Assembly (NCBI GenBank): GCA_038277395.1
Contig: CM076189.1
Span: 212,390,011 to 212,454,010 of the forward strand
Direction: 5' to 3'
Source of the DNA: Dryocosmus kuriphilus
Taxonomy: Eukaryota; Arthropoda; Insecta; Hymenoptera; Cynipidae
DNA length: 64,000 nt
This document shows positions 1 through 10,289 of this stretch, piece after piece. The first letter of the stretch is position 1, and every line of letters begins with the position of its first letter. A program made the translations under genes and the position numbers. The notes beneath the pieces were generated by a model. The model saw nothing but the letters and a program-made list of their open reading frames with translations. It did not search any database and was not told where the DNA came from.

Positions 1-525
1 AGGGCTTTCAAATTATTATTTTAAATTTGTTTTAAAAACCTTTTTATAAGGTTTTACGGGCGGTCTTCATAAAAGAAAGTTTTTCTTCAACTTGATCTAT
101 CTTCGAAGGATAGAGTTTTAGAGAATTTTTTCAGATTTTTGGAAACATCATTTTTTAAAACTGTTTATTTATTAAACTAAATCAGCTAGTTAAAACTCAT
201 TTCTGAATTCGATTCATTTTGTTGCTTAGAAAACTCCTTACGACTACTTTATTCACTTTTGAAATGATATTTCTGTTTGAAAACAGATTAAAAATCTGAT
301 CAGGTTGATAAAAAATAAAAAATAAAATTTCAAAAAATCTGAAAAAATTCTCACGTATTCTTGAGACGAAACGAAACATTTTTTCTCGTTAAATTTTTTT
401 CTAAAACTCGATCCTTCTAAGATAGATCAAGTTGAAGGGAAAGCTTTTTTATAATAAAACCGCCAGTAAAACCTTTAAAAAAAGTCTTCAAAAACATTTT
501 AAAGTAATGATTTTGTAAGCTATTG
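1..525. repeat. Foldback (inverted-repeat) element, cut by window start
   Basis: The stretch around 48-130 (ending in the TTGATCTATCTTCGAAGGAT region) is complementary to 400-484, and an inner pair (about 119-140 with 329-352) is also complementary. The arms enclose a roughly 200-bp AT-rich spacer. No protein is encoded. It is most simply a MITE-like or foldback element; its left end may lie outside the window. Confidence 0.6.
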
Positions 526-1839
526 GAGTAAGCTTTTCAATTTTCTTTTTAGAATTATTGTCCGACTTTTGGTTAAAAAACTGTTCCAATTTAAAAAAGA
601 ATAGTAAAATTATTAATTTAAACATTTTGGGTTTCATATAAAAAAAAGTGAAAAAATAAAAAATTGATTATGAAAAATACACGATTTGAAAAGTTCTTGC
701 TTCAAGCTTTAAAATGAGCACCAGCAGGATTTCGTATCTCAACCACGACCGAAATTATGAAACTTTTGTAACGGGTAAAATCGCCTTCAGGTGGGCAAAA
801 GCAATTGACTGGTACTGTATATGGACCCTTAATGAATTGTATACGTTTTAAATTTTTTCTGTAAACATGATTGAAAGTCTCATTTAGCAGAATGTATCAT
901 CTACTTTTAATATATATTTTTGCTACAAGAAGCTAAAGGTTTTCAACAGAAGCCTGAGGTTTCATAACACTTTTTTGAGATAGCTAACTTCATAGATTGC
1001 TAGTTCTTATTTCATATGTACTATTTCATGTTCATACATGTAGATTAAGAAAATACTTGACAATTTTATAAAATAATGTATTTTTTAATCCACTTAAATA
1101 TTTATATAGCAATTAGGGTGCCCTAAATAAAAAAAAAAGTTCCTTTGATATGTGAGGCAGCCCAAAAAAAAAACGTTCCATTTGATGATAGAATAACTGA
1201 ACGTTTTTCAAATTTTATTAACAAATGGGGTATAGGCTCGCAGGGCTGTTGAATCATGCTCTAAACATAGAAAATCCATGTGTTTTTACATGGTGAACAA
1301 ATTTTGTTAGTTTTTGCCTAAAAATTGTAAAAATTCATGAGAAAATATTAAATAATGAAGAAGTATAGATAATTTAATAAAAAAAAACATATGTGTAAAA
1401 AAACCTCTTTCAATGATGAAAACATGAATTTTTGAACTCCTTACAGTTTTAAATGGAATATGTCGTTAATTTTAAGCAAAACAATTACAAACCCTATTCT
1501 GGAAATTTTAGGTATAAAATAGTTAACATAAGTGACCCTCTTGGATCAAAATCCATCCCGTTTTAAATTTTAATAATACTTTTCTTATTTAATGTAAAAA
1601 AACCTCATATAAAATACGTATAAAGATGTATGAAAAATATTTTTAAAAACCGTGAACTATGCAGATAGGAAATATTAAATATCGCCCTCAATATGAAATA
1701 AACCACTCTAAATTAAGTGATGCATATTTTCTCGTATTATGCATTAAAAATATTTTACTCTTTCCTAAACATCGAGAGCAGTTGTCATAAAGAGTTTTAA
1801 AATGAAAGGGTACAGATATATTGAAAACCAACTCGAAAA
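526..1839. other. AT-rich non-coding stretch with dispersed-repeat fragments
   Basis: No gene was recognised. The piece at about 1095-1200 (GCAATTAGGGTG followed by an A-run and GAGGCAGCCC) recurs at about 11605-11690. The motif ATGTATCATCT near 893 recurs near 10580 and 21838. These are fragments of interspersed repeats. Confidence 0.5.
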
Positions 1840-2990
1840 ATTAAAAAAGATCTGCCCGCACTGCGGGCACATTCTCATCCCGCGTAGTATGATCGCGCCT
1901 ATAGGGCACGCGTCTGTAGGAACTCGCGCTTCGCGCTCAGTACGTTATTTAACTCGCGCTACTCGCTCGGAATCTGTACACCCCCCCCCCCCCCCTACAT
2001 TTGTGCGTATGGACCTTTTAAAATTAAAGATCGAACCATTGACCAGTGTAATTTGGTAATTTTTTGAATTTTTTGTTAAATCTCCTTCGGCTTTAACAAA
2101 TATATTCTCATCACGTGCCTCGCGCTTCGCACTCTAAAGTTTGTCCAAAACGTGACATTTGAATTTTGGGAGAAAATAGAACTCTTTTATTTTTAGTAAC
2201 GTTTTTCACGTGTAAAACAAAAACTGTGAGTTATATCAAAAAATGTTCTGAAGAAAATATGTAAACCTTTTTGAGATGAATAATTTTTCTCATAGAATTT
2301 TTTTTCGCATCTCGCATAGTTTCAACGGAAAATTGAATTCATGATTTTTAGTAACACTTTTCACGATTAAAACAAAAACTAATTGTGTTACAAAAGAAGT
2401 ATGAAAAAGATTTGTAGATACTTTTGAAATAAACAACTTCCCTTCTTAACATTTTTTTCGTATCTCGTACAGTTTGTTGGGACAATTATATTCTTGATTT
2501 TTCATAATAACATTGTTGACCACTAAAAAGAAAAAATTTTTGAATTCTTTAAAAAAAATGGTTTAAAAACTTTGAAAATACTACAAATTTTTGAAGTATA
2601 TTTAATAATATATTTCACGAATAACTCAAAAACTATGCGTCTTTACAAAAAAATGATGGAAAACAAATTTGTAGATCCTTTTGTGGTGAACAATTTTGTT
2701 TTTTTGCATTTTTTTCGTATCTTGCATAATTTGGCGGAAAATTTGAATTTTGAATTTTTTGAAAAAATCTATAACCGTTGCTAAAAAACCGCTGATTAAC
2801 GAACTCGTCCTTAATTTTTACGCCTTAATGAAGTGTGCAAAGTGCAATCCAATCCGATTAGTCCTTCGAAAGCTATCGTGTTAACAGACAACGACAACAA
2901 CGACAACGACAACGACAGGCAGACACCAACCAACGTAAAACATGTTTTTTCGGATTCAGAGTGTCAGTTTTCACGGAAAACTAACCTTCT
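1840..2990 (+). repeat. Tandem-repeat-bearing interspersed element, copy 1
   Basis: The head contains small palindromes (CCCGCACTGCGGG, CGCGCTTCGCGCTC). A 15-base C tract follows at 1981-1995. The interior has repeats about 155 bp long, each containing a variant of AAATTTGTAGATC. The tail reads GAACTCGTCCTTA and then a CGACAA microsatellite. The same order is seen at 59.8-60.86 kb and 61.4-63.7 kb. It is non-coding; a short ORF over the head (1802-2059) is not convincing. Superfamily unknown. A Helentron-like non-autonomous element is one possibility, because some of those carry internal tandem repeats, but I see no diagnostic termini. Confidence 0.65.
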
Positions 2991-3560
2991 TATTAAGATG
3001 AGAACGTAGAAAAGTCCTTTTCGCAAATAAAAAATTAATTTTCAAGTTTTGTACAACTTCTAATACAAATATTCAAGTTCTTCGAGCAAAATAATTCCCT
3101 TTATTATTCAGAAGTTTTGTATTTAACGCAAATTGACTATATGAAAACCCCTTATTAGTTCAAAACTACCAAGAAAATATATTTTGACAACACTTCTATA
3201 GAAACCACGATTCTCAGTGCCTTTGGATGAAAGTTTTTAAATTAAATAAGTAATACATAATTAAATTTTAAAAGAGTGTTTTTTAATTAAGAAGGATGTT
3301 TCACAGTGCAACATACGTGTTTGATGACCTTTCTTATATTATAATACACAAATTAGATTGAAAAGAAAATAGCATGAATACAATATTATTAGTATCTATT
3401 GTTTTTATTTCCTAAAATAATACCTAAAAACATTATTTGAAAACATAAATGTTTCAGTTAGAAGATTGTTTACAATAGCAACGAGTTTAATGTAAAAATG
3501 CTTTTGCGTTATATTATTGTTACATTGACAATTCTATATTTTTATCTGCCTTATTTTAAT
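2991..3560. other. AT-rich non-coding stretch
   Basis: Nothing recognisable is seen. It lies immediately 3' of the minus-strand Q/N-rich gene and may include its 3' UTR. Confidence 0.4.
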
Positions 3561-3567
3561 CGAAACA

Positions 3568-4008
3568 TTAGTTTTGATTGCCAGGTCTGGAAGGTCCACG
3601 GTAATTTCCATAACTTTGATGATCACGAAGTTGGCTATAAAATTGTTGATACTGTTGGTTTGCATGCTCTGCCGGATTTTGAGGATTAATGGGTGGATAA
3701 TTAGCGTGGACATTTTGAGATGCAGAAATAGGCCTTAATATTGGAATTCCAGGGATTAGTAGAGCCCTGTGATTATTGAGAATATTTGGATCATTAAAAT
3801 TAAACACAGGAGTTCCTTGGAGTACTGGTTGCAAATGGGTCCTTGGTTGTACTTGATTATTTTGGATATTTTGACGGTCTTGTTGAAAACTAGTACCTTC
3901 TTGATGACTTTGGACCTTTTTCACGTTTTGCTGATGCGAAACAATTAGCATGCATATCAAAAAGTTCAAGCTGACCGACGCTGTTAACTTCCATGCCCAA
4001 AGATGCAT
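3568..4008 (-). CDS. Putative secreted Q/N/P-rich protein (function unknown)
   Basis: An open frame of 146 codons starts at the ATG at 4008-4006 and ends in TAA at 3570-3568. The N-terminus reads MHLWAWKLTASVSLNFLICM, a plausible signal peptide of about 24 residues. The rest is strongly biased: Gln, Asn and Pro dominate, with clusters such as QQDRQNIQNNQVQ and ending in GNYRGPSRPGNQN. No cysteine-stabilised or enzymatic domain is visible. Just upstream (around 4082) is a pyrimidine tract ending in CAG, a possible 3' splice acceptor, so this may be the last exon with a non-coding or short-coding exon upstream. The composition differs sharply from the surrounding AT-rich DNA. Candidate roles (silk or glue-like, cuticle-like or venom-type secreted protein) are inference only. 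No homologous family is recognised. Confidence 0.5.
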   Translation of the reverse strand: MHLWAWKLTASVSLNFLICMLIVSHQQNVKKVQSHQEGTSFQQDRQNIQNNQVQPRTHLQPVLQGTPVFNFNDPNILNNHRALLIPGIPILRPISASQNVHANYPPINPQNPAEHANQQYQQFYSQLRDHQSYGNYRGPSRPGNQN

Positions 4009-4089
4009 CGTCGCCTGGATCGACACGTCCCTTCTTTGACTTTGGCTTGTTGGGCTTCATACCTGCTGATATTTCTGTCAAAATACAAA

Positions 4090-5172
4090 CGAGATTTATT
4101 AATTTGTAACGTTAAAAATGCATTTAAGGATAGTAAAAGTGTAGAGTAAAACTTAAGTCAAACTTTCGTGATCGGCAATTATGAAAGTTCTTTCATATTA
4201 AATTTTCAATAAAATATCTGGACACTGAAAGCTGACAAGCAAACTGCATTTCATGTGAAAAATCTGATAGTGCATAAAACTCTTGATATCTGATCTAAAC
4301 GATCTAGATGTTGACTGAGTATCAATTTTCTCAACTATTGAAACAATAATAATAATTATCTTTTATTATCTCCTTATATTATAAAAAGATCTCCTTCAGA
4401 TAAGGCTGTCTCACGAAGGCCTCATGAGCCTCCCATGCGTCATATTACCCCAACACCTAAATTTCCTCATACATATACCAAATTTCCGCACGAGTCTAAA
4501 ATTACATTATGCCTGATAAAAATTGCGCAAATTATACAAATTATACAAATATCACATTTCCAATAAATAAATGATTTATATTAATATTAAAAATTATTAA
4601 AAATTAATCATCATGTATTTAATTAATATAATAATAATAAAGTAATTAGTTATTAAAGATAATTAACGAAAAGAGTATTTACCAAATAGTTTACCAACTA
4701 TTTGGTAAATAGCCTTTTTTTAATTAACTTTCAGCAAATTTTTATTAATTATTCAAAACAATATGCCCAGCCTTGGCCCAGCTCTAGCCCAGTCGTGACC
4801 CAGCTCTATATAATTTACTACCTAGTCTCGAACTTATACCACATTATACCAAACTTATGCTACGTTGTTACATTGCCGTATGCTTATACATACCACTTTC
4901 TTAAAAGAAGTTAATTAAACAAATTATTTATTCTCAATAATTTTTTATTATTATAAATTAATATGTCTAATTTAAAATTGAAAGAAAATTAATAAATAAT
5001 TATACATTTTTCTAATTAAATAAGTTTGACTAAAAGGCAATCTAAAATAATAATTAAATGTAAGTACTTTTAAAATAATATTATTTATTTTCAATAGATG
5101 AGAAGAAGTTTAGAAAAATGTTAAGATGTATCATAAAAGAGAAGGTAAAAACATGCAAAATAATAACCCACA
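4090..5172. other. AT-rich intergenic sequence
   Basis: No gene or clear repeat structure is seen. A short block of CCAGCTCT/CCCAGC-type imperfect repeats lies at about 4765-4805. The region may contain the promoter of the minus-strand gene at 3.6-4.0 kb, but no element is identifiable. Confidence 0.4.
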
Positions 5173-6181
5173 CATCGCACAGTGTTCCGGATCGGGAATT
5201 TAGGGTTAAAAATCGGCCACAGCTTATAATTCTCAACCGATTTGGACGTATTTTATTTTCAAATACTCGGGAATAGTTTTGCAAGACTGTCTGTAGAATA
5301 GATTTTTGAATTTAAGTATGAATAATTATTTATATAAATAAACAGTCAGGAAAAATGACACTTTTTAAAAATGTGATTCTTTTTCTCCGAATATAGGACT
5401 TCAATAATGTTACTGGGCATTGGAATCAATGTTGGTACTCATAAGGAACATATATGATTAGCCTGAGCTTGAAGCTAATTGTTATAAACAAATTATATAA
5501 ACAAATACATGGCTGAGATGCTCAATGGCACAAAAAATTTTTTGTTTTTTGAAAATGCTATTGTAACAAGCAATGACCATATGTTAACAATTACTATTGT
5601 TATAAACATTTTAATAAACAATTTGAATTTTTTTTCATCGTTTGATAGAAATATGTTGTTTTTCTTATCCAATGGACGTAAAATATGTTTGAAACTGATT
5701 ATTTAAAATAAACAATGGTATTCACTAAATATTTCTTATTGTTCATAACAAAAATTATAAACAAATTCCAAAATTAGTCATTTTCGCTCAGAAAAAAATT
5801 TTTTTTTCAACTAAAACATCTTCCAGACAATTGAACAGTAATATTTCGACAACATATAATTAAAATATGTTAATAATTGCTATTGTTATATACATTTTTT
5901 AAACAAATCTTAAGTTTTTTTTTCATTTTTTTTTCATTTCATGACTAAAGCTTAAAATTCTCAACCGATTTGAACGTTTTTTTTTTTAAATACTCCGGAA
6001 TAGTTGTACAAGACCGTATATAGAATAGATTTTTGAATTTAAGTATGAATAATTATTTATATAAATAAACAGTCAGTAAAAATGACACTTTTTGAGAATA
6101 TGATTATTTTTCTCCGAATATAAGACTTAAATAATCCTACAGGACATCGGAATCAATGTTTGTACTTTCGAGGAGCATATA

Positions 6182-6908
6182 CAGGGTGTGTTTTTTTTTA
6201 ACTTGACAAATCGAAATATCTCAAAAAATACGCATCCTACGAAAAAAATGTTTTTAATAAAAACTTTTTATTTTCGAGGGGGAAAAGCGGTTTTGCAAAA
6301 ATTTACCCCACCCCACCCCCTAAGGGGGCAGGGGTGGGGGTAACTTCGTAATTTCAAATGGGAACCCCAATTTTTTATCACAGATTCAGATTCTCCTTTA
6401 TGAAATACGTGAGTTTTATTCGAAAAATTTTTTTTCGATTCGCGATAGATGGCGCCGAAATTGCGAAAAATGAAATTGCTTTTTTTAACTTGACAAATCG
6501 AAATATCTCAAAAAATACGCATTCTACGAAAAAAATGTTTTTAATAAAAACTTTTTATTCTCGAGGGGGAAAAGCGGTTTTGCAAAAATTTACCCCACCC
6601 CACCCCCTAAGGGGGCAGGGGTGGGGGTAACTTCGTAATTTCAATTGGGAACCGCAATTTTTTATCACAGATTCAGATTCTTATTTATGCAATACGTAAG
6701 TTTTGTTTGAAATTTTTTTTTCGATTTGCGATAGATGGCGCTGCAATTGCAAAAAATGTAATTGTTGAGTGTTTCAAGGATGACGCTTCCAAACAAAAAG
6801 TAAATGAGACGTGTTGAATTTAAGGAAGATCATTCAATTGTAATAAATTCAATTTTGGACATTACTTTCGGGGTGCTTGATTTCAGTGAGTCCCCTCGCC
6901 TCTCACCA
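6182..6908 (+). repeat. Left long terminal inverted repeat of the DD41D element
   Basis: It is built from two tandem sub-repeats of about 290 bp (about 6198-6483 and 6487-6770). Each contains AACTTGACAAATCGAAATAT, a G/C-rich CCCCACCCC...GGGGTGGGGG palindrome-like block and GCGATAGATGGCGC. A single-copy 130-bp inner part follows, ending near CTCACCATCGG. Confidence 0.85.
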
Positions 6909-7257
6909 TCGGGGTGCTTGAACTTTCGGCCAAGGGACAGTAAAAGTGCTAAAACTGCAGAAAAACTTTCCCGAAAGCAGTTGGTTGTCAATAGTCGATT
7001 TTGGATGTAGATTGTAGACATTACATATCATTGAGTCAGTCGGTCACACAATCGAGCGCTAACCGCGTCTGTCCGTGATTAACGTTCATTCGTTAGGAGG
7101 ATTGATTGTGTTCATTTGATTTGGGTGTGTTGATTGCGTTCATTTGAGTTGATCGTAATTAGTTGCTTTCGTTTGGATTATTATTGTTGGTCACGTTCGT
7201 TTGGGTTGGTTTAGGTGTCGTTGTATTCCCTCATTACTTGAATTAAAGACTTTTACA

Positions 7258-8319
7258 ATGGAAATTCTATCTCAACAACAGAAAATTGAAATGATTCTCA
7301 TTTATGGAGAAAGTGGCAGGAATATCAATGATGCCATCACGCTTTATGCTCATCGTTTTCCAGAAAGTGTTCCTTCACAATCTTCCTTTTACCGGGTTGT
7401 CAGAAAGTTCATGGCTGACGGAAGTGTACAATCGAAAAAAAGGAACCGTCAATTAAGGGTGACTGGAGTTGATAAAGAAATCGCGATTTTAGCTGCAGTC
7501 ACTCATGACCCTCATGTTAGTACGCGACAACTAAGCCGCGATTCCGGAATGTCTCTATCCAGTGTTTGTAAGATATTAAAACGTAATAAATATCATCCTT
7601 ATCATATTTCACTGCATCAAGAACTTCATGGCAATGATTTTCAGAACCGCGTAACATTTTGTCAATGGGCGCTCCAGCAGATACAAGGAAACCCCAACTT
7701 CTTTTTTCGAGTAATGTTCTCAGACGAGTCTTCTTTCACAAACCATGGTAACGTTAATCGACACAACATGCATTATTGGAGTAGAGAAAACCCACACTGG
7801 TTGCGTGAAGTTGAGCATCAGCGTCCATGGTTAGTGAATGTTTGGTGTGGAATAATTGGAGATCAACTTATCGGCCCGTATTTTATTGATGGCAATTTGA
7901 ACGGTGAAAAATATCGTAACTTTTTAGAAAATGAACTTCCAACATTGTTTGAAGACCTAAGCTTGGAAGTGCGACAAAACATGTGGTTTCAAAATGACGG
8001 TTGCCCAGCACATTATTCGGCAATCGCGCGGGAAGTACTCAATCGTGAATTCAATGGTCGATGGATCGGTAGAGGAGGTCCGGTAAATTGGCCTGCCAGA
8101 TCGCCAGACCTTACGGCGCCGAATTTCTATTTGTGGGGTTATCTAAAGAGTAACGTGTATCAAGAAGTGCCCACAACTCGTGATAACATGCTCGAGCGAA
8201 TCAGGTCTGCTTGTGCACAAATAACACCAGACACACTTCGCAGTTGTGTGGAATCTTTCGAAGCTCGGATTAACAAGTGCATCGAAGTGGGAGGACACCA
8301 TTTTGAGCACTTATTGTAA
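7258..8319 (+). CDS. Tc1/mariner-type transposase, DD41N (third acidic residue lost)
   Basis: The 353-residue frame starts at the first true ATG (7258). The same frame is open upstream, but without an ATG. The protein would bind the terminal repeats and catalyse cut-and-paste transposition in the nucleus. An N-terminal helix-turn-helix region (residues 1 to about 60, QQKIEMILIYGE...) is followed by a second HTH-like stretch (STRQLSRDSGMSLSSVCKIL), then the DDE domain. The first catalytic Asp is D156 in MFSDESSF and the second D247 in QNDGCPAH. The third position, 42 residues later, is N289 in SPDLTAPNFYLWG, where relatives have D. The spacing corresponds to the DD41D (rosa-like) group. The length is full and the frame has no stop or frameshift. 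A D-to-N change (codon AAT, 8122-8124) should abolish catalysis, so this copy is probably inactive as an enzyme although it could still bind DNA. Confidence 0.9.
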   Translation: MEILSQQQKIEMILIYGESGRNINDAITLYAHRFPESVPSQSSFYRVVRKFMADGSVQSKKRNRQLRVTGVDKEIAILAAVTHDPHVSTRQLSRDSGMSLSSVCKILKRNKYHPYHISLHQELHGNDFQNRVTFCQWALQQIQGNPNFFFRVMFSDESSFTNHGNVNRHNMHYWSRENPHWLREVEHQRPWLVNVWCGIIGDQLIGPYFIDGNLNGEKYRNFLENELPTLFEDLSLEVRQNMWFQNDGCPAHYSAIAREVLNREFNGRWIGRGGPVNWPARSPDLTAPNFYLWGYLKSNVYQEVPTTRDNMLERIRSACAQITPDTLRSCVESFEARINKCIEVGGHHFEHLL

Positions 8320-8341
8320 AATGTAAATCGAAATCCAGAAA

Positions 8342-9070
8342 CCATATGGTGAGAGGCGAGGGGACTCACTGAAATCAAGCACCCCGAAAGTAACGTCCAA
8401 AATTGAACTGATTACCATTGAATGATCTTCCTTAGATTCAACACGTCTCATTTACCTTTTGTTTGGAAGCGTTATCCTTGAAACACTCAACAATTACATT
8501 TTTTGCAATTGCAGCGCCATCTATCGCGAATCGAAAAAAAAATTTTAAACAATACTTACGTATTTTATAAATTAGAATCTGAATCTGTGATAAAAAATTG
8601 GGGTTCCCATTTGAAATTACGAAGTTACCCCCACCCCTGCCCCCTTAGGGTGTGGGGTGGGGTAAATTTTTGCAAAACCGCTTTTCCCCCTCGAAAATAA
8701 AAAGTTTTTATTAAGAACATTTTTTTCGTAGGATGCGTATTTTTTGAGATATTTCGATTTGTCATGTTAAAAAAAGCAATTTCATTTTTCGCAATTTCAG
8801 CGCCATCTATCGCGAATCGAAAAAAATTTTTCGAATAAAACTTACGTACTTCATAAAGGAGAATCTGAATCTGTGATAAAAAACTGGGGTTCCCATTTGA
8901 AATTACGAAGTTACCCCCACCCCTGCCCCCTTAGGGGTGGGGTGGGGTAAATTTTTGCAAAACCGCTTTTCCTCCTCGAAAATAAAAAGTTTTTATTAAA
9001 AACATTTTTTTCGTAGGATGCGTATTTTTTGAGATATTTCGATTTGTCAAGTTAAAAAAAAACACCCCTG
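8342..9070 (-). repeat. Right long terminal inverted repeat of the DD41D element
   Basis: This is the inverted copy of the left arm, including both tandem sub-repeats (about 8485-8770 and 8775-9055) and the inner block GAGGCGAGGGGACTCACTGA. Small differences from the left arm, for example TGTGGGG against AGGGGG at 8650, show modest divergence since insertion. Confidence 0.85.
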
Positions 9071-10289
9071 TATAATTAATTTGAATTTTAACCTAATTGT
9101 TATAAATAAATTATATAAAAAAATAAATAGATGTGATGTTCAATGAAAGAAAAAATTTTTCGTTGGTTGAAAATGCTGAAATATCTCATCAGAATAATGC
9201 TCGTAACAAATAATGACCATATATTAACAATTACTATTGTTATAAACATTTTAATAAACAATTCGAATTTTTTTTCCATTGTTCCATAGAAATATGTTGT
9301 TTTTCTTATTCAATGGACGTAAAATATGTTTGAAACAGATTATTTAAAATAAAAAATTGTATTCACTAAATATTTCTTATTTTTTATAACAAAAATTATA
9401 AACAAATTCCAAAATTGGTCACCTTCACTCAGAAAAAAATAATTTTTTCGACTAAACCATCTTCCAGATAACCGAGCAGTAAAATTTCAATAACAAATAA
9501 TGACAATATGTTAATAATTACTGTTGTTATAAACATTTTCAAAACAAATCTTAAGTTTTTTTCATCTTTTCATGGGCATATGTTGTCTTTCTCTTAAAAC
9601 AAATTTATTTTAACAGACATATTTTACGTCCATTGAATAAGAAAAACAACATATTTCTATGAAACAATGAAAAAAAATTCAAATTGTTTATTAAAATGTT
9701 TATAACAATAGTAATTGTTAACATATGGTCATTACTTGTTTCAAGTATTATTGTGATGAGATATTTCAACATTTTCAACCAACAAAAAATTTTTTGTGCC
9801 ATTGAGCATCTCATCCATGTATTTGTTTATATAATTTGTTTATAACAATTAATTTCAAACTCAAATTAATTATATATGTTCCTTAAAAGTACCAACATTG
9901 ATTCCGATGCCCTGTAAGATTATTGAAGTCTTATATTCGCAGAAAAAAAAATCACATTCTCAAAAAATGTCATTTTCCCTAATTGTTTATTTATATAAAT
10001 AATTATTCATACTTAAATTTAAAAATCTATTCTATAGGCAGTCTTGCACAACTATTCCCGAGTATTTGAAATAAAATACGTCCAAATCGGTTGAGAATTG
10101 TAAGCTGTAGCCGATTTTAAACCCTAAAATCCCGATCCGGAACACTGTGCATCGGGAGTTGGCGCGCGCGCAGGGTGCGTGAACCCCTAATACTATTAGA
10201 ATTATTATACTTACCAATATGATTGAAGAAAAGCATGAAGATGACCAGAGTATCGAAAAAGGATCTCATTTTCTTTCTAGGTAAATAAA

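Larger units (their letters stand above)
6182..9070 (+). mobile_element. Tc1/mariner-superfamily DD41D-type transposon, nested
   Basis: TA dinucleotides flank both ends (6180-6181 and 9071-9072). The termini are CAGGGTGTG on the left and, reading inward on the minus strand, CAGGGGTGT on the right. The inverted repeats are unusually long, about 727 bp (6182-6908 and 8342-9070). Between them lies one transposase gene. The element sits inside the Transib-like element: the host sequence before 6180 continues after 9072 when compared with the paralogous stretch at about 5440-5480. Arms and ORF are well preserved, so the insertion looks fairly recent. Confidence 0.9.
5173..10154. mobile_element. 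Transib-like non-autonomous DNA transposon, 5-bp TSD, CACAGTG ends
   Basis: The element proper is 5178-10149. It is bounded by the direct repeat CATCG at 5173-5177 and 10150-10154. Both ends start CACAGTGTTCCGGATCGGGA, read inward on opposite strands, and the inverted repeats run for more than 500 bp (5178 to about 5700 against 10149-9604). Inside, a partial direct second copy of the arm begins at about 5947 and resumes after the nested transposon at 9073-9603. Removing the 2.9-kb insert leaves about 2.1 kb, without a transposase. Five-bp target duplications and termini beginning CAC are known for Transib elements, relatives of RAG1. CACAGTG matches the V(D)J recombination-signal heptamer, and 23 bases further in both ends have an A-rich block (AAAAATCGG and TAAAATCGG). 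The superfamily assignment is inference from termini alone. Confidence 0.65.

Noticed and set aside
1802..2059. 85-codon frame with a CPHCGH string
   Set aside because: It covers the palindromic head and C tract of a non-coding repeat; the Cys/His pattern comes from the CCCGCACTGCGGGC palindrome.
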